The notes beneath the pieces were generated by a model. That model was not told where the DNA came from. It ran no database searches and saw only the letters and a list, made by a program, of their open reading frames with translations. From positions 5,456,001 to 5,520,000 of the forward strand of contig NZ_CP091881.1 of the NCBI RefSeq assembly GCF_022163125.1: a stretch of DNA of 64,000 nucleotides, read 5' to 3'. Position 1 is the first letter of the stretch, and each line of letters begins with the position of its first letter. The stretch is from Paenibacillus sp. HWE-109. GTDB taxonomy: Bacteria; Bacillota; Bacilli; Paenibacillales; NBRC-103111. Below, piece by piece: positions 8,393-17,381 of the stretch. The translations under genes were made by a program, and so were the position numbers.

Positions 8393-8776
8393 ATGACCTA
8401 GCTACGCGCACAAGCTGACAAAACATATCTTCAAACTATAGACTTTCAACGTGCATCCATTATTGATATATTTGTAGTCATTGACGGACATTATGTTCAA
8501 AAAACCTGCTTTAAAGTCTTTCTAAATAACGGCAAACGCACCTTCAACTCTACAGTCCACTGGATCTGACGATCTTCACATTACTTGGACGGCAATGACT
8601 CCCCTTACTTACCAAAAAAATGACAGAGCCCTCGTCGGGACTGCCATTTCTATAACGAAAACGATCAAATGTTGATGGAGGGAAATAATGACCGCGATCC
8701 ATATTTCAGCAAAATGTTCTGCTTGCTGTCCCACCTATCGAACAATTTCTACTTGAATCATGGATCTCAATTTTAG
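8393..8776 (+). pseudogene. Degenerate unknown gene (two coding-like blocks)
   Basis: An ATG at 8393 is followed at once by an in-frame TAG, then 55 uninterrupted codons with good amino-acid texture (TYLQTIDFQRASIIDIFVV, YVQKTCFKVFLNNGKRTFN) to a TGA at 8567. A second block in another frame reads CHFYNENDQMLMEGNNDRDP and YFSKMFCLLSHLSNNFYL up to a TAG at 8774, running into the opposite-strand sigma-factor remnant. The family was not recognised. In-frame stops and frame changes indicate a pseudogene of a soluble protein; coincidental open frames remain possible. Confidence 0.4.
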
Positions 8777-9145
8777 TTTTGCCCGATGCGTCCTTGCTTT
8801 CACCGTGTTGACAGAGGACTTTTGAATACAAGCAAGCTGTTCATATGTTAAGCCGTTTTTATAAATAAGCAATAGGGCCTGTCTGTGCAAGGGCTTTATA
8901 TGAAGAAGCAATTCACGAATGTACTCCTTTTCCGCAAACATTTCAATATCCCTTCTAGCCGTTCCAGTTTGCAATTCTGTCCAATCGCCCATGATTTCCA
9001 ACCGTCGATAACGTTTCCTGTACACATCGATTGCCGCATTTCTGGACGTAACTGCTAACCAAGCTTGCTGGATGTTCTCATCGCTTAACTCGTCGATATG
9101 ACGAAATGCTTTTACAAAGGTTTCTTGCACCACTGGTATAGCCAA
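8735..9145 (-). pseudogene. Truncated ECF-type RNA polymerase sigma factor
   Basis: The 136 residues cover the end of sigma region 2 (VVQETFVKAFRHID, SRNAAIDVYRKRYRR) and all of region 4 (LHRQALLLIYKNGLTYEQLA, SSVNTVKARTHRAKLKL). Group-4 sigma factors are normally about 165-190 residues; here the first 35-40 residues of region 2 (core-binding part) are missing. The frame begins with MAIP at the edge of a perfect 14-bp palindrome (9148-9161), with no ribosome site, so the 5' end was replaced. Promoter-recognition helices are intact, but the protein probably cannot bind core polymerase. Confidence 0.8.
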
Positions 9146-9147
9146 CG

Positions 9148-9161
9148 ACGGGAATTCCCGT
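9148..9161. repeat. Perfect 14-bp palindrome at the sigma-factor truncation point
   Basis: ACGGGAATTCCCGT is self-complementary over 14 bp and sits immediately beyond the first codon of the truncated sigma gene, where homology to the family is lost. It may be a recombination scar or a relic of the sequence that replaced the 5' end. Confidence 0.5.
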
Positions 9162-9319
9162 TGTATCCGCTTTCAAAGAATAAGTTGTTGAAGATGAATA
9201 CATGGATGGCAACCCATATGTTTTCTCGTGCTAATAAGGGCGTACAATTGGAATAAATCCTTGATGAGAGTCCTATTTCATCTCCCCCATTTCTCTTCCT
9301 ACGAAATCAGGAAGGATTC

Positions 9320-9447
9320 CAGCAATCGCTCGGGGCGGTAAAACCACTCTCCTACCTCCGGTCGATTGCTGTTTCTCCTTACCATGGCAGCGTTCTCTTA
9401 CCTTGGAAACCTTCTCTTTTTGTGACGCTATGCTTTTTCACTTTTTC
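9320..9447. promoter_or_regulatory. Inverted repeat and orphan copy of the transporter-operon promoter
   Basis: This covers the gene-free stretch 9146-9469. CAGCAATCG (9320-9328) and CGATTGCTG (9363-9371) form an inverted repeat that may end the upstream operon. At 9417-9447, read on the minus strand, AAAAAGCATAGCGTCACAAA and the following AAAGAGAAGGTTTCC closely match the promoter region of the ABC-transporter operon at 19205-19290. No gene follows this orphan copy in the minus direction except the sigma remnant, so its original target seems lost. Confidence 0.5.
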
Positions 9448-9469
9448 AGCCAAATATAAGCATTTCATG

Positions 9470-10468
9470 CTATTTCAAGCATAATTGAACTAGATCATCC
9501 ACGTGTGCTGTTGCAAGACAGACGACCGCATCCGCAGAACCATAGTATATTTTGACTTCTCCTGTAGGCTCATGAATCATGCCACCAGGGAAAATTACAT
9601 GATTCCGAAACCCGCCATCCGTTTCGTAACTGGTTTCCGGAGCAAGCAAAGGATCTTGGTACAAACCGATTACCTTTTTGGGATTGTCTAGATCCAGCAG
9701 CATGAGGCCGGCTGTATATCTTTTTTTCCAAGCAGGCTCCCACCCATTCTTGCCTCTAGAAGGGTCGATATCTACGGCATGGAATGTCGTTAGCCATCCC
9801 TTATCTGTTCGGATGGGTGGCGCCGCTGGGCCTATTTTATCATTAGCGAAAGGTACTTGTTCCACAGCCAGCAGCAAATTCGAATTTCCCCAGTAAACGA
9901 AATCTGGCGACTCCGAAATCCATGTATCGAAGCGGTCTATGCCGCCTCGACTATAGACTGTGAATGGGCGCTCCAAACGAACATAGTTACCGCCAATTTT
10001 TTCAGGAAAAAGGACCATATTCCGAAGATCAGGTGTCGACAGGCTCAACACTTCAAAATGTTCAAAATCATCGGTAACCGCTATGCCACCGCGAATGCCA
10101 TGCTTGGTATCGACGGCAAAGCACATATAGCATCGTCCATCAATAACCGTTAGCCGTGGATCGTAGGCGCGGATATTTTCTTCATCGTTCATTTTAAAAC
10201 AAGGCTTCGGACCAACCTCCCAATGGATGCCATCCTGACTGTAGGCGATTCCCAAGTCCGTCGTTGAGAATGGTTCCAGCCTTTGCTCACGAAGAGAGCC
10301 GTAATCATTTCGAAAGACCATAACATACTTGCCGTTGAACTTCGTTACGCCAGCATTAAATACAAGTGCCGTCGGATAGGGAACTTTCTCAGCGTCCAAG
10401 ATCGGATTTAATGGATGGCGCCGGATAACCTGGCTTGATGTTAATAGACCTATGACCGGTAATGTCAT
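9470..10468 (-). CDS. GH130 family glycoside phosphorylase
   Basis: A 332-residue five-bladed beta-propeller enzyme. Hallmarks of GH130 are RHPLNPIL, FNAGVTKFNGKYVMVFRND, the catalytic-site region AYDPRLT, LVRLERPF-type YVRLERPF, and the C-terminal HVIFPGG and YYGSADAVVCLATA. GH130 enzymes phosphorolyse beta-mannosides (mannosyl-glucose, mannosyl-GlcNAc, mannobiose), and some members hydrolyse 1,2-mannosides; the substrate is not decided by sequence here. It is cytoplasmic, with no signal peptide. It is the last gene of the LplB-to-GH130 operon, 35 bp after the unknown 562-residue enzyme, implying that the imported glycan contains a beta-mannosyl or related linkage. Confidence 0.92.
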   Translation of the reverse strand: MTLPVIGLLTSSQVIRRHPLNPILDAEKVPYPTALVFNAGVTKFNGKYVMVFRNDYGSLREQRLEPFSTTDLGIAYSQDGIHWEVGPKPCFKMNDEENIRAYDPRLTVIDGRCYMCFAVDTKHGIRGGIAVTDDFEHFEVLSLSTPDLRNMVLFPEKIGGNYVRLERPFTVYSRGGIDRFDTWISESPDFVYWGNSNLLLAVEQVPFANDKIGPAAPPIRTDKGWLTTFHAVDIDPSRGKNGWEPAWKKRYTAGLMLLDLDNPKKVIGLYQDPLLAPETSYETDGGFRNHVIFPGGMIHEPTGEVKIYYGSADAVVCLATAHVDDLVQLCLK

Positions 10469-10503
10469 GTTGAAACCCCCAATTTGTTTGAATCATTTGT
10501 TGA

Positions 10504-12192
10504 CTACACTTCTACAGGTCTCTTGTGTAAAATGAATGCTGTTTCTTCATCTTTATTACCAGTTCTTACGATTAACCGATTGTCGTCATGATCGATCATT
10601 GGTGCTTGAGGTGCCTCAGCACTGTCCATCACGAACGAGAACAGGAAGGCTGCTTCTTCTATTAATCGAAAATCGATACTTCTCCGTTCACCCGAATATA
10701 GAATGAGATCTACATTGAACGTCAGACCGTTCTCCTGAATTTCCCATTTCAGTGGCGCTTGAGGAATGTTATTTTCCGTAAAAGCTGCATACCATGTCCG
10801 CAGCAACATCTGGAGCTTACCAATCGAAATTAGGGCACCATTGTCACTAGAATCTCCGCTCACATTGTCAAGGCACCCGCCTATTTCCAATCGCAAGCGA
10901 AGGTCAGAGGCTTCGATCACACCGCCCGTCTTATCTAAGCTCGGATGCGTGTCCCCCCCATTGGTTATGAACTCGACACCAAATAGAACGTGCTGACGGT
11001 CCTGTTTACCATTGAACACGGCCGAGCAATAATCATAACCATCATGCAGACAGCGCAATTGTAGATATGTCGCCTGACCTCCGTTATCAACGTAAGCCAA
11101 TAGCGAACGTTTCTGATTCCACATTACCTCTCTGCTATGGCTGCCGAGTGAGTATTGCTTAGTCATATACGTCGTGGCCCAACTCTCCAGTTGCGTGGTT
11201 GCATTCACGGCATACAATTGCCGAATTTCCCTTTCCTGCGAAGAGAAGAATAACGCCACCAATGGCTCGGGACAGTAAAACCCACTCTCATACCATTCCT
11301 CCTCATAAGGCAGCTCTTCCCACGGGAAGAACATCAATTCGCCATTCGTCGCCAATTGCAGAAATGCTTGATTCTCCACACTGAGCAAAGTCTGATAACA
11401 GCGGGCGTGCGGGCCAGACCACTGTTTGGAGGCACTATGAAAATGCTCGGCAACTGAGTTCCATGCAAGATGGAGAAGCTCATCGCTTAATCTCTTCGAT
11501 TCCTCTCCCGTTGTTTCGTTGCGAATCTTCGATAATTCCAAAATCGCAATGTACGTGTAAGGCGGGCTATTGTATTCCTGGAAAGCTCCGCGTTCCATCG
11601 TAAACCGATGGAGCTTCGCCAAACGGTTTAACCCGTATTCGGCATAATCGCTCCGTCCGAACCGTTCTCCGGCAATTAGTGTTACAAATGCGCCCATGAT
11701 GGCAATATTCGTATAATGCGGGCCTACATCCCGTTTGATGATAGCGTCGCAAGCGTTATATATCGCTTGGGTGACCGTATCACGTAGTTGATTCGGGAAT
11801 CGATCCCCATGTCGCGATATGGCGAGGACAAGCTGCTTCCCAATGAAGTCGGCCCAATTCCAATCTGGCGGGGACATCTGGTCGAGACTCTCCTCATAGA
11901 ACCAAGACCAGATACCGAAGGTGCTGCGGCTGCGGTCGGTATCCTGCAAAGAAACAATCTTCTCAATGATGTCGAAAGCTCGCTGCTCGTACTCCTTCAA
12001 TTCTGTGTCCAACAAGGCAAGCGCGTAGCGCATAGACTCACGAGTAGCATGAATATAATCGGCTTGTTTAATCGTGGTGTGATAACCAGGGCTGCTGAAT
12101 GGCGATCTTAGCAAGCGAAACTCCGAATTGTACGCATCATTTCTGGATTTTACAACATTCAGCAGCATTTGCTTTTGATCTAGTTGTTGCAT
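10504..12192 (-). CDS. Unrecognised 562-residue carbohydrate-active enzyme candidate
   Basis: There is no signal peptide or membrane segment. Residues 1-310 are rich in amphipathic helices with paired aromatic motifs (FGIWSWFYEESLDQMSPPDW, GPHYTNIAIMGAFVTLIAGE, FQEYNSPPYTYIAILELSKI, GPHARCYQTLL), as in (alpha/alpha)n-toroid glycan lyases and hydrolases. Residues 330-562 are beta-rich (TYLQLRCLHDGYDYCSAVFN, HVLFGVEFITNGGDTHPSL) and look like a C-terminal beta-sandwich. This two-part plan recalls heparinase II/III- or alginate-lyase-like proteins, but I cannot assign a family. N-Y/H/R residues in EYNSPPY, GPHYTN and GPHARCY are candidate active-site groups. It sits between GH105 and GH130 genes in one operon, so it probably acts intracellularly on the same oligosaccharide. 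Confidence 0.75.
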   Translation of the reverse strand: MQQLDQKQMLLNVVKSRNDAYNSEFRLLRSPFSSPGYHTTIKQADYIHATRESMRYALALLDTELKEYEQRAFDIIEKIVSLQDTDRSRSTFGIWSWFYEESLDQMSPPDWNWADFIGKQLVLAISRHGDRFPNQLRDTVTQAIYNACDAIIKRDVGPHYTNIAIMGAFVTLIAGERFGRSDYAEYGLNRLAKLHRFTMERGAFQEYNSPPYTYIAILELSKIRNETTGEESKRLSDELLHLAWNSVAEHFHSASKQWSGPHARCYQTLLSVENQAFLQLATNGELMFFPWEELPYEEEWYESGFYCPEPLVALFFSSQEREIRQLYAVNATTQLESWATTYMTKQYSLGSHSREVMWNQKRSLLAYVDNGGQATYLQLRCLHDGYDYCSAVFNGKQDRQHVLFGVEFITNGGDTHPSLDKTGGVIEASDLRLRLEIGGCLDNVSGDSSDNGALISIGKLQMLLRTWYAAFTENNIPQAPLKWEIQENGLTFNVDLILYSGERRSIDFRLIEEAAFLFSFVMDSAEAPQAPMIDHDDNRLIVRTGNKDEETAFILHKRPVEV

Positions 12193-12235
12193 GAGGGGTT
12201 CATCCTTTCAGGTATCCTATTCACATCGCGTAGAC

Positions 12236-13273
12236 TTACTCTATCAGCGACTCTATTAACAATTGCATCGTTAAGCCTTGCCCATAGAGTGTTGGACATA
12301 TCCGAACACGGTTGTAATCTTCAATGGCCGGCTTAACCGCCGTCCCTCCGGATACACCGCTTACTTCTCCCTTGGAAGTAATTAACGGAAGTACGCTTTC
12401 CAGCGTCAATCGACTCACTACTAAATAAGAAGCATCCAGCATGCCTGCTTTGACCGCTTTGATAAGACCGCAAGCAATGCCGGCACTACCAGACGTTTCC
12501 TTGTAGAAATCCTGTCTATCCAGAACGGTATGCCACAAACCATCTTCTGCTTGACATTCACACAGTGCTATTGCAAGCTTCGAATAGCGTGTATAGAGCT
12601 CATCTGGAATCTCAATAATGGATCTTATTTCCATAACAATTTCCGGTACCGCGATCATGATCCACGCATTGGCACGATTCCACTGGGTAGCTGACATATG
12701 ATTTCCTGCCTCGCAATTCCAACCGTGGTACAACATCCCAGTATCAGGGTTCTGCAATAATCGAAGATGAAGCATCGTTTGCTGAAGAGCTTCCTCCGCA
12801 GCCTTCCGATCTTGTGTTAAGCCAGCATATCGAGCTAGGAATAGAACAGCCATATAGATCGTGTCGGCCCATACTTGCTCCTGAAACTCAACGTTCTCTG
12901 TAACGGTGTGCTCGAAGGCTCCCTCGCGCGTCCGAGGCGCTTCCTCGATCATCCATTTCACGATTTCCCGTGACTTTTCCAGAAACCAGTTTTGTTGCGT
13001 TGCACGATATAAGGCAGGGAAGACAGCGAATGGAGCCATGGAATTAATCGTCTTCTTCACATCCGCCTTATCCTTGTTCATCTCAACCCAATCCAGCGCA
13101 TAACGAATGACACTTTCTTGCTTCAGCTTACTTCCATAATCTGCAATCGCAATGATGCCAACACCCGGTACCCAGTCCCATTGATGGATATCCATCCCCC
13201 AGTCACCACGATGATCCTGGATCATATAGGAATATACCTGAGAGAGCATGTGGTACAGCTCATCGTTTTTCAT
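12236..13273 (-). CDS. GH105 unsaturated glucuronyl/galacturonyl hydrolase (YteR/YesR-like)
   Basis: A 345-residue (alpha/alpha)6-barrel hydrolase. The family-defining region FQEQVWADTIYMAVLFLARY contains the aspartate equivalent to YteR Asp143, and HGWNCEAGNHMSATQWNRAN matches the substrate-binding helix. GDWGMDIHQWDWVPGVGIIA is the typical N-terminal stretch. GH105 removes the delta-4,5-unsaturated uronic acid left by polysaccharide lyases by a hydration mechanism. It is cytoplasmic. The gene follows the AraC regulator by 100 bp and is followed after 43 bp by the unknown enzyme. Its presence means the transported oligosaccharides come from a lyase reaction on a uronate-containing polymer. 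Confidence 0.92.
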   Translation of the reverse strand: MKNDELYHMLSQVYSYMIQDHRGDWGMDIHQWDWVPGVGIIAIADYGSKLKQESVIRYALDWVEMNKDKADVKKTINSMAPFAVFPALYRATQQNWFLEKSREIVKWMIEEAPRTREGAFEHTVTENVEFQEQVWADTIYMAVLFLARYAGLTQDRKAAEEALQQTMLHLRLLQNPDTGMLYHGWNCEAGNHMSATQWNRANAWIMIAVPEIVMEIRSIIEIPDELYTRYSKLAIALCECQAEDGLWHTVLDRQDFYKETSGSAGIACGLIKAVKAGMLDASYLVVSRLTLESVLPLITSKGEVSGVSGGTAVKPAIEDYNRVRICPTLYGQGLTMQLLIESLIE

Positions 13274-13373
13274 ATAACTTTTAATTCCTTTAATGTTAAA
13301 ATTTTACATTATCGAGGTATAGGCAACCCTCAAAGAGCTGGCCGATAGAATGTGCAATTATCATTCCAGCGGA

Positions 13374-15695
13374 TCACTCCTTGTGTTTTGCCCGATATTC
13401 AGTTGGCGTCAAACCTGTTATTTTCTTGAATATCCTCACAAAGCTATTTACATTCGAATAACCTACCTGCTCGGCGATCGTGCGGATCATGTCATCCGTA
13501 CCAACCAATTGTTCCATCGCTTTGTTCATTCGGACATCCATTAAGTAGTCGATAAAATTACATTCCATCTGTTCTTTAAACAGCTTGCTCAAATGAGAGA
13601 CGCTAAGACGAAACTCGCTGGCCAATAAGTTCAGCGACATATCATTACGCTTGTAATGCTGCTGAATATACAGCAGTACTTTATCAATCACATCATTTTT
13701 TTCCCGTATGTTTCGTTTTTGTTTAATTCGTTCAATGATATGTTCCAAGGCTTCCCTTGTATATTGCTGCAGATGCTCTAGCTGTTCATATTGATTCAGC
13801 ATGTCATACATCTCGTGTCCGGGAAGTATTTCCCCCACTTCTACACCGATTTCCGCAGCGACAGTCGCAACCTTCATCAGGCACTGGACAATCAGCTGCA
13901 TGATCATCTCCGGTGGAACATTTTGCTCCGCGAATAATTCGAACCATTTGCTTACCTGATATCGCAGCTTATCGCTGTCAACCATTTTTACGGAGTCAAC
14001 AATCCCATCCGTCATCGCAAAAAAGCGGTGAAACTGCGGAGATTGGCCACTCGTAATATCTTCATTTGTAATAATGGAATTTCCACCCATAACCAACTTA
14101 TAGCGAAGCGCCTCAATTGATTGCTTGTTGGACAGATGGATGTCGTTAAAGCTTACGGAATCTCCAATGCCAACTGTAATGGTCTGATTGAAATATTCAC
14201 GGACGAAATTCCGCATCAAATCAGCTACCGCTACCGCTCGCATCACGTTATACTCTGCGGTTTCCTGATCGTCGAAATTCATAATGACGGCACATTTGCC
14301 GTTCTCAGCTTCGACCGCGAAGCCTTGACTTTCCGCATTCATTAATTCTTCTGCTACATTGCATAGCGCATAAGCATATAAATGCAGATCTCGTGCAGTC
14401 GCGATTTTGTTCTTATTATCAAATTCGACACTCATGACCACGAACTGGCCATTCTGCAAACGGATACCGAGCTTATCCATGTAGGTCTGCAATGAGCTCC
14501 ATTTCTGTGGGGGGTTGGACAATATCTCTGTAAGCAGCTTCCATTTAATTAATGGTTTACTCTCGTTGACCTGTTTGTGCAGTTGATCCCGGTCTTGCAA
14601 GATATGCTCCACGGTTGATTCGAAATATTGAAACTCATCTGAATATTTGGGTACCGGATGCCCTTTGGGATGAACCGTCAACCGTCCGGTCATCGACTGA
14701 ACGAAGCGGTTAATCGGCTTGAACGTCCAACCGCCAACTACGGCAACCAACACCATGGACATGACGAACAACACAACCGCCAGCGCTAAAAATCCATAAC
14801 GAATGACTGACAACCTTTGATTTAATTGGACCTCAGGAATGAAGCGCACGATCTTCCAGCCCGTATAATTTTGATTGACATAAAATAAGGAAGATGGCGT
14901 TTGATCCACGTTACTAGAGAAATGTCCTTCTGATTGGGAGCTATTCAGAATCGATTCGATATACGGCAAACCGTTAATATTTGTGCCCAGAATTTTCTTG
15001 TCTTGATGCAAGACAATAACTCCGTTAGGATCGATAACAAACGTCTCTCCCTCATCCTGATTCGACGTTTTCTTAATCAGGTCGTACAGCAATTCTTCTT
15101 TAATGTTGACAGCAATAGCACCTTTTCTCACATTGGGATCAGAGATGAGCGGATAGGTTCTGACAAATGTAACTACGTTGCGATAAATCGGATAATTCGA
15201 TTGATCCAGCATTAATTTACGGGTAGGCATCCATTTGGAATATCCCTCGTAACGCTCGAATTGATTCACCCATTGATAGTTCTGCATGAATTCCTGTTCA
15301 TTCAGCACAGAACCTGATACCAGCTGACGCTTGTTGTAGGCGTATAAATCGATTGAAAACATATAGTCGTTGCTGCTCACCGCACTGGCGAAATAATTCG
15401 ATATCCGAAAGGAGTTGCTATGACTTTCCTGCTCATTTAACTCATAATTGAAGAACTGCGTGACATCTTTATTATTTAACATCTGGATCGTAAGCTTATC
15501 GATATTCTCCATCGTAAGCTCCAGCTTATGATCCAATTGTCTGAGCAATTCCATATTCGTATCCGTCAACTGCCGCTTTAATTCCTTATTGAAGAAAGTA
15601 TATGTTGAAAAAGTAGAGGACGAGACAAGCAGGAACAAAAGAATCGACAACATACCAACCGCTTTGGTAAGCCGTTTGTTCTGAATCCACTTCAT
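13374..15695 (-). CDS. Membrane-bound one-component sensor with AraC-type DNA-binding domain
   Basis: A 773-residue protein. One transmembrane helix at about 12-32, an extracellular dCACHE-like sensor at about 35-290 (VFIDPNGVIVLHQDKKILG is in the classic PAS/Cache strand), and a second helix near 298-322. A long cytoplasmic region follows, and a C-terminal AraC/XylS domain at about 670-773 (MSLNLLASEFRLSVSHLSKL, IRTIAEQVGYSNVNSFVRIF). This architecture is common beside LplABC/YtcP transporters in paenibacilli and probably lets one protein sense an external sugar and activate the adjacent operon without a separate kinase. GAGGGGG lies before the ATG. It is fourth in the operon, 25 bp after the lipoprotein gene, and likely acts on the repeats at 19205-19290. 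Confidence 0.92.
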   Translation of the reverse strand: MKWIQNKRLTKAVGMLSILLFLLVSSSTFSTYTFFNKELKRQLTDTNMELLRQLDHKLELTMENIDKLTIQMLNNKDVTQFFNYELNEQESHSNSFRISNYFASAVSSNDYMFSIDLYAYNKRQLVSGSVLNEQEFMQNYQWVNQFERYEGYSKWMPTRKLMLDQSNYPIYRNVVTFVRTYPLISDPNVRKGAIAVNIKEELLYDLIKKTSNQDEGETFVIDPNGVIVLHQDKKILGTNINGLPYIESILNSSQSEGHFSSNVDQTPSSLFYVNQNYTGWKIVRFIPEVQLNQRLSVIRYGFLALAVVLFVMSMVLVAVVGGWTFKPINRFVQSMTGRLTVHPKGHPVPKYSDEFQYFESTVEHILQDRDQLHKQVNESKPLIKWKLLTEILSNPPQKWSSLQTYMDKLGIRLQNGQFVVMSVEFDNKNKIATARDLHLYAYALCNVAEELMNAESQGFAVEAENGKCAVIMNFDDQETAEYNVMRAVAVADLMRNFVREYFNQTITVGIGDSVSFNDIHLSNKQSIEALRYKLVMGGNSIITNEDITSGQSPQFHRFFAMTDGIVDSVKMVDSDKLRYQVSKWFELFAEQNVPPEMIMQLIVQCLMKVATVAAEIGVEVGEILPGHEMYDMLNQYEQLEHLQQYTREALEHIIERIKQKRNIREKNDVIDKVLLYIQQHYKRNDMSLNLLASEFRLSVSHLSKLFKEQMECNFIDYLMDVRMNKAMEQLVGTDDMIRTIAEQVGYSNVNSFVRIFKKITGLTPTEYRAKHKE

Positions 15696-15720
15696 CGTCC
15701 CATCCCCCTCTTCTCAGTTG

Positions 15721-17307
15721 TTATTTCAAGCTGGCTTTATTGTCTTGGTACCACTTATTGGCGATTTCTTCTGCTTTGGCTCCGCCCAAACGAGCCCACT
15801 CCTTGCGAATTTCACCAAGTGCCCATTCACCGCTATACTTCTCTCCCTGCGTTGTTGCTTCAGCACGGATTTCCTTAATGAAGGTGTCGAATGAGGCGCG
15901 AATGGCATTGATCTCGTCAAAGTTCGGCTGATAAGGAATATCGCGTCTGAAATCAACTTTGAGCGCCGTTTCCAGTGCTTTCGCATCAAGCTTGGCAACA
16001 CGCTGCGCCAACGGGGTATCCGCCGCTTGAAGAATTAAATCCTCTGGCTTAACAACTTCTTGACGCAATACGGCATACTCCGCTGCATAGGATACTTCCT
16101 TATTGTACTTATCCATATTTAAACGCTTGGCAACTCCGTTAACATTCTCATAGTGAACGCCTTGTTCTCCGTTTAATAAAGGGAACCATCCCTTATCGAC
16201 CATCCAGTCCAGATACTCTATGGCGGCCTTCGGATTTTTCATACTTTTATTAAAGGCCACATAAATAAAAGGTGATGCTTCCTGGTACACGCCATACTTA
16301 CCGTATTTGGTGGATACTGCTTCTAGGGGTACAGGGTTAGCAGTTGGAACATTCTTGAGCAGGTCTGTATTTAGCGGAGTAAGCCACTGACCAAGCATTA
16401 TGCCCGCCTTGCCAGTCGTCCATAGCTGATTGCTTCTTTGGTTATTATTATCTGTGAAGTACTCACGATCTACAAGTCCAAGACTGAACAGTTTCTTCTC
16501 TAGACTAATGACATCAGCAAAGCGGTCCAACGTTGCTCCGTATTTCAGTTTGCCCTCTTCCACATACCACTGAGAATTCATAGCCCCATACAAGGCAGCG
16601 TAGATATCACTGGCATTTGCCCCTACGATAGGCGTACTTCCTGGATATTTGTTCTTAAAAGCTTGCGCCACAGTAATTAATTCATCCACCGTCGTAGGCG
16701 CCTTAAGGTTCAACTCATCCAGCCAATCTTGCCTAATCCACATCCCATGATTCGCAACAGCTGTAATTGGACGCTTCGTAACAGCCGCATAGATCTTGCC
16801 GTCGAACGTAATATATGGGAGCAAATCTGGATTCTCTTTCAAGTATTTCTTATATGAGGTGCTATATTTATCAATATACTCATTAATGGGTTGGAGCGCT
16901 CCCTGTGTAACTAACTTGCCAATATATGAACGATCGAACTCCCAAATCAAATCAGGCGCCTGATTCGAAGCGATGAGTACATTTAATTTATCCTTAGACT
17001 GATTGCGCGGCACAGGGACGATCGATACATCAATTCCTGATTCCTTACGAATATAATCCACCCAGCGGTTTTTCTCATACGTACCTTCATCACTGGACAC
17101 TTTGCCTCTATCGAACATGGAAATACTAACTTTTTTCGGAAGATTACTGTAAGGATCCTTAGCAGCGTTAGCATCCGAAGTAGCCGCAGGATTTTTTACA
17201 TTTGCCTGATCTGTTGCGCCTTCATTAGAGCACGCCGCAGCAAGCAATACCATAATCATACTTAAAACGAGCACCATTTTCCCCTTCATTCTACCAAAGC
17301 CTTTCAT
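15721..17307 (-). CDS. Extracellular solute-binding lipoprotein of a complex-sugar ABC transporter (LplA-like)
   Basis: 528 residues from the ATG at 17307, which is preceded by GGGAGG; the TTG two codons earlier overlaps the ribosome site and is rejected. A signal peptide ends in the lipobox LLAAAC, so the mature protein is tethered to the membrane. The mature part is a type-1 family solute-binding fold (SGIDVSIVPVPRNQSKDKLN, GKIYAAVTKRPITAV, GKAGIMLGQWL, KNPKAAIEYLDWMVD). It binds oligosaccharides and delivers them to the two permeases encoded just upstream. The 68-bp gap before it includes a small GC stem around 17346-17362 that may help raise its mRNA level relative to the permeases. The ligand is unknown; the downstream GH105 suggests an unsaturated uronate oligosaccharide. 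Confidence 0.95.
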   Translation of the reverse strand: MKGFGRMKGKMVLVLSMIMVLLAAACSNEGATDQANVKNPAATSDANAAKDPYSNLPKKVSISMFDRGKVSSDEGTYEKNRWVDYIRKESGIDVSIVPVPRNQSKDKLNVLIASNQAPDLIWEFDRSYIGKLVTQGALQPINEYIDKYSTSYKKYLKENPDLLPYITFDGKIYAAVTKRPITAVANHGMWIRQDWLDELNLKAPTTVDELITVAQAFKNKYPGSTPIVGANASDIYAALYGAMNSQWYVEEGKLKYGATLDRFADVISLEKKLFSLGLVDREYFTDNNNQRSNQLWTTGKAGIMLGQWLTPLNTDLLKNVPTANPVPLEAVSTKYGKYGVYQEASPFIYVAFNKSMKNPKAAIEYLDWMVDKGWFPLLNGEQGVHYENVNGVAKRLNMDKYNKEVSYAAEYAVLRQEVVKPEDLILQAADTPLAQRVAKLDAKALETALKVDFRRDIPYQPNFDEINAIRASFDTFIKEIRAEATTQGEKYSGEWALGEIRKEWARLGGAKAEEIANKWYQDNKASLK

Positions 17308-17381
17308 ACACAACCTCCCATGATAGTACTATTATATTATAAAAAAGCGCTCGCGAGTTCGCTTCCATATATCCAGCTGAG

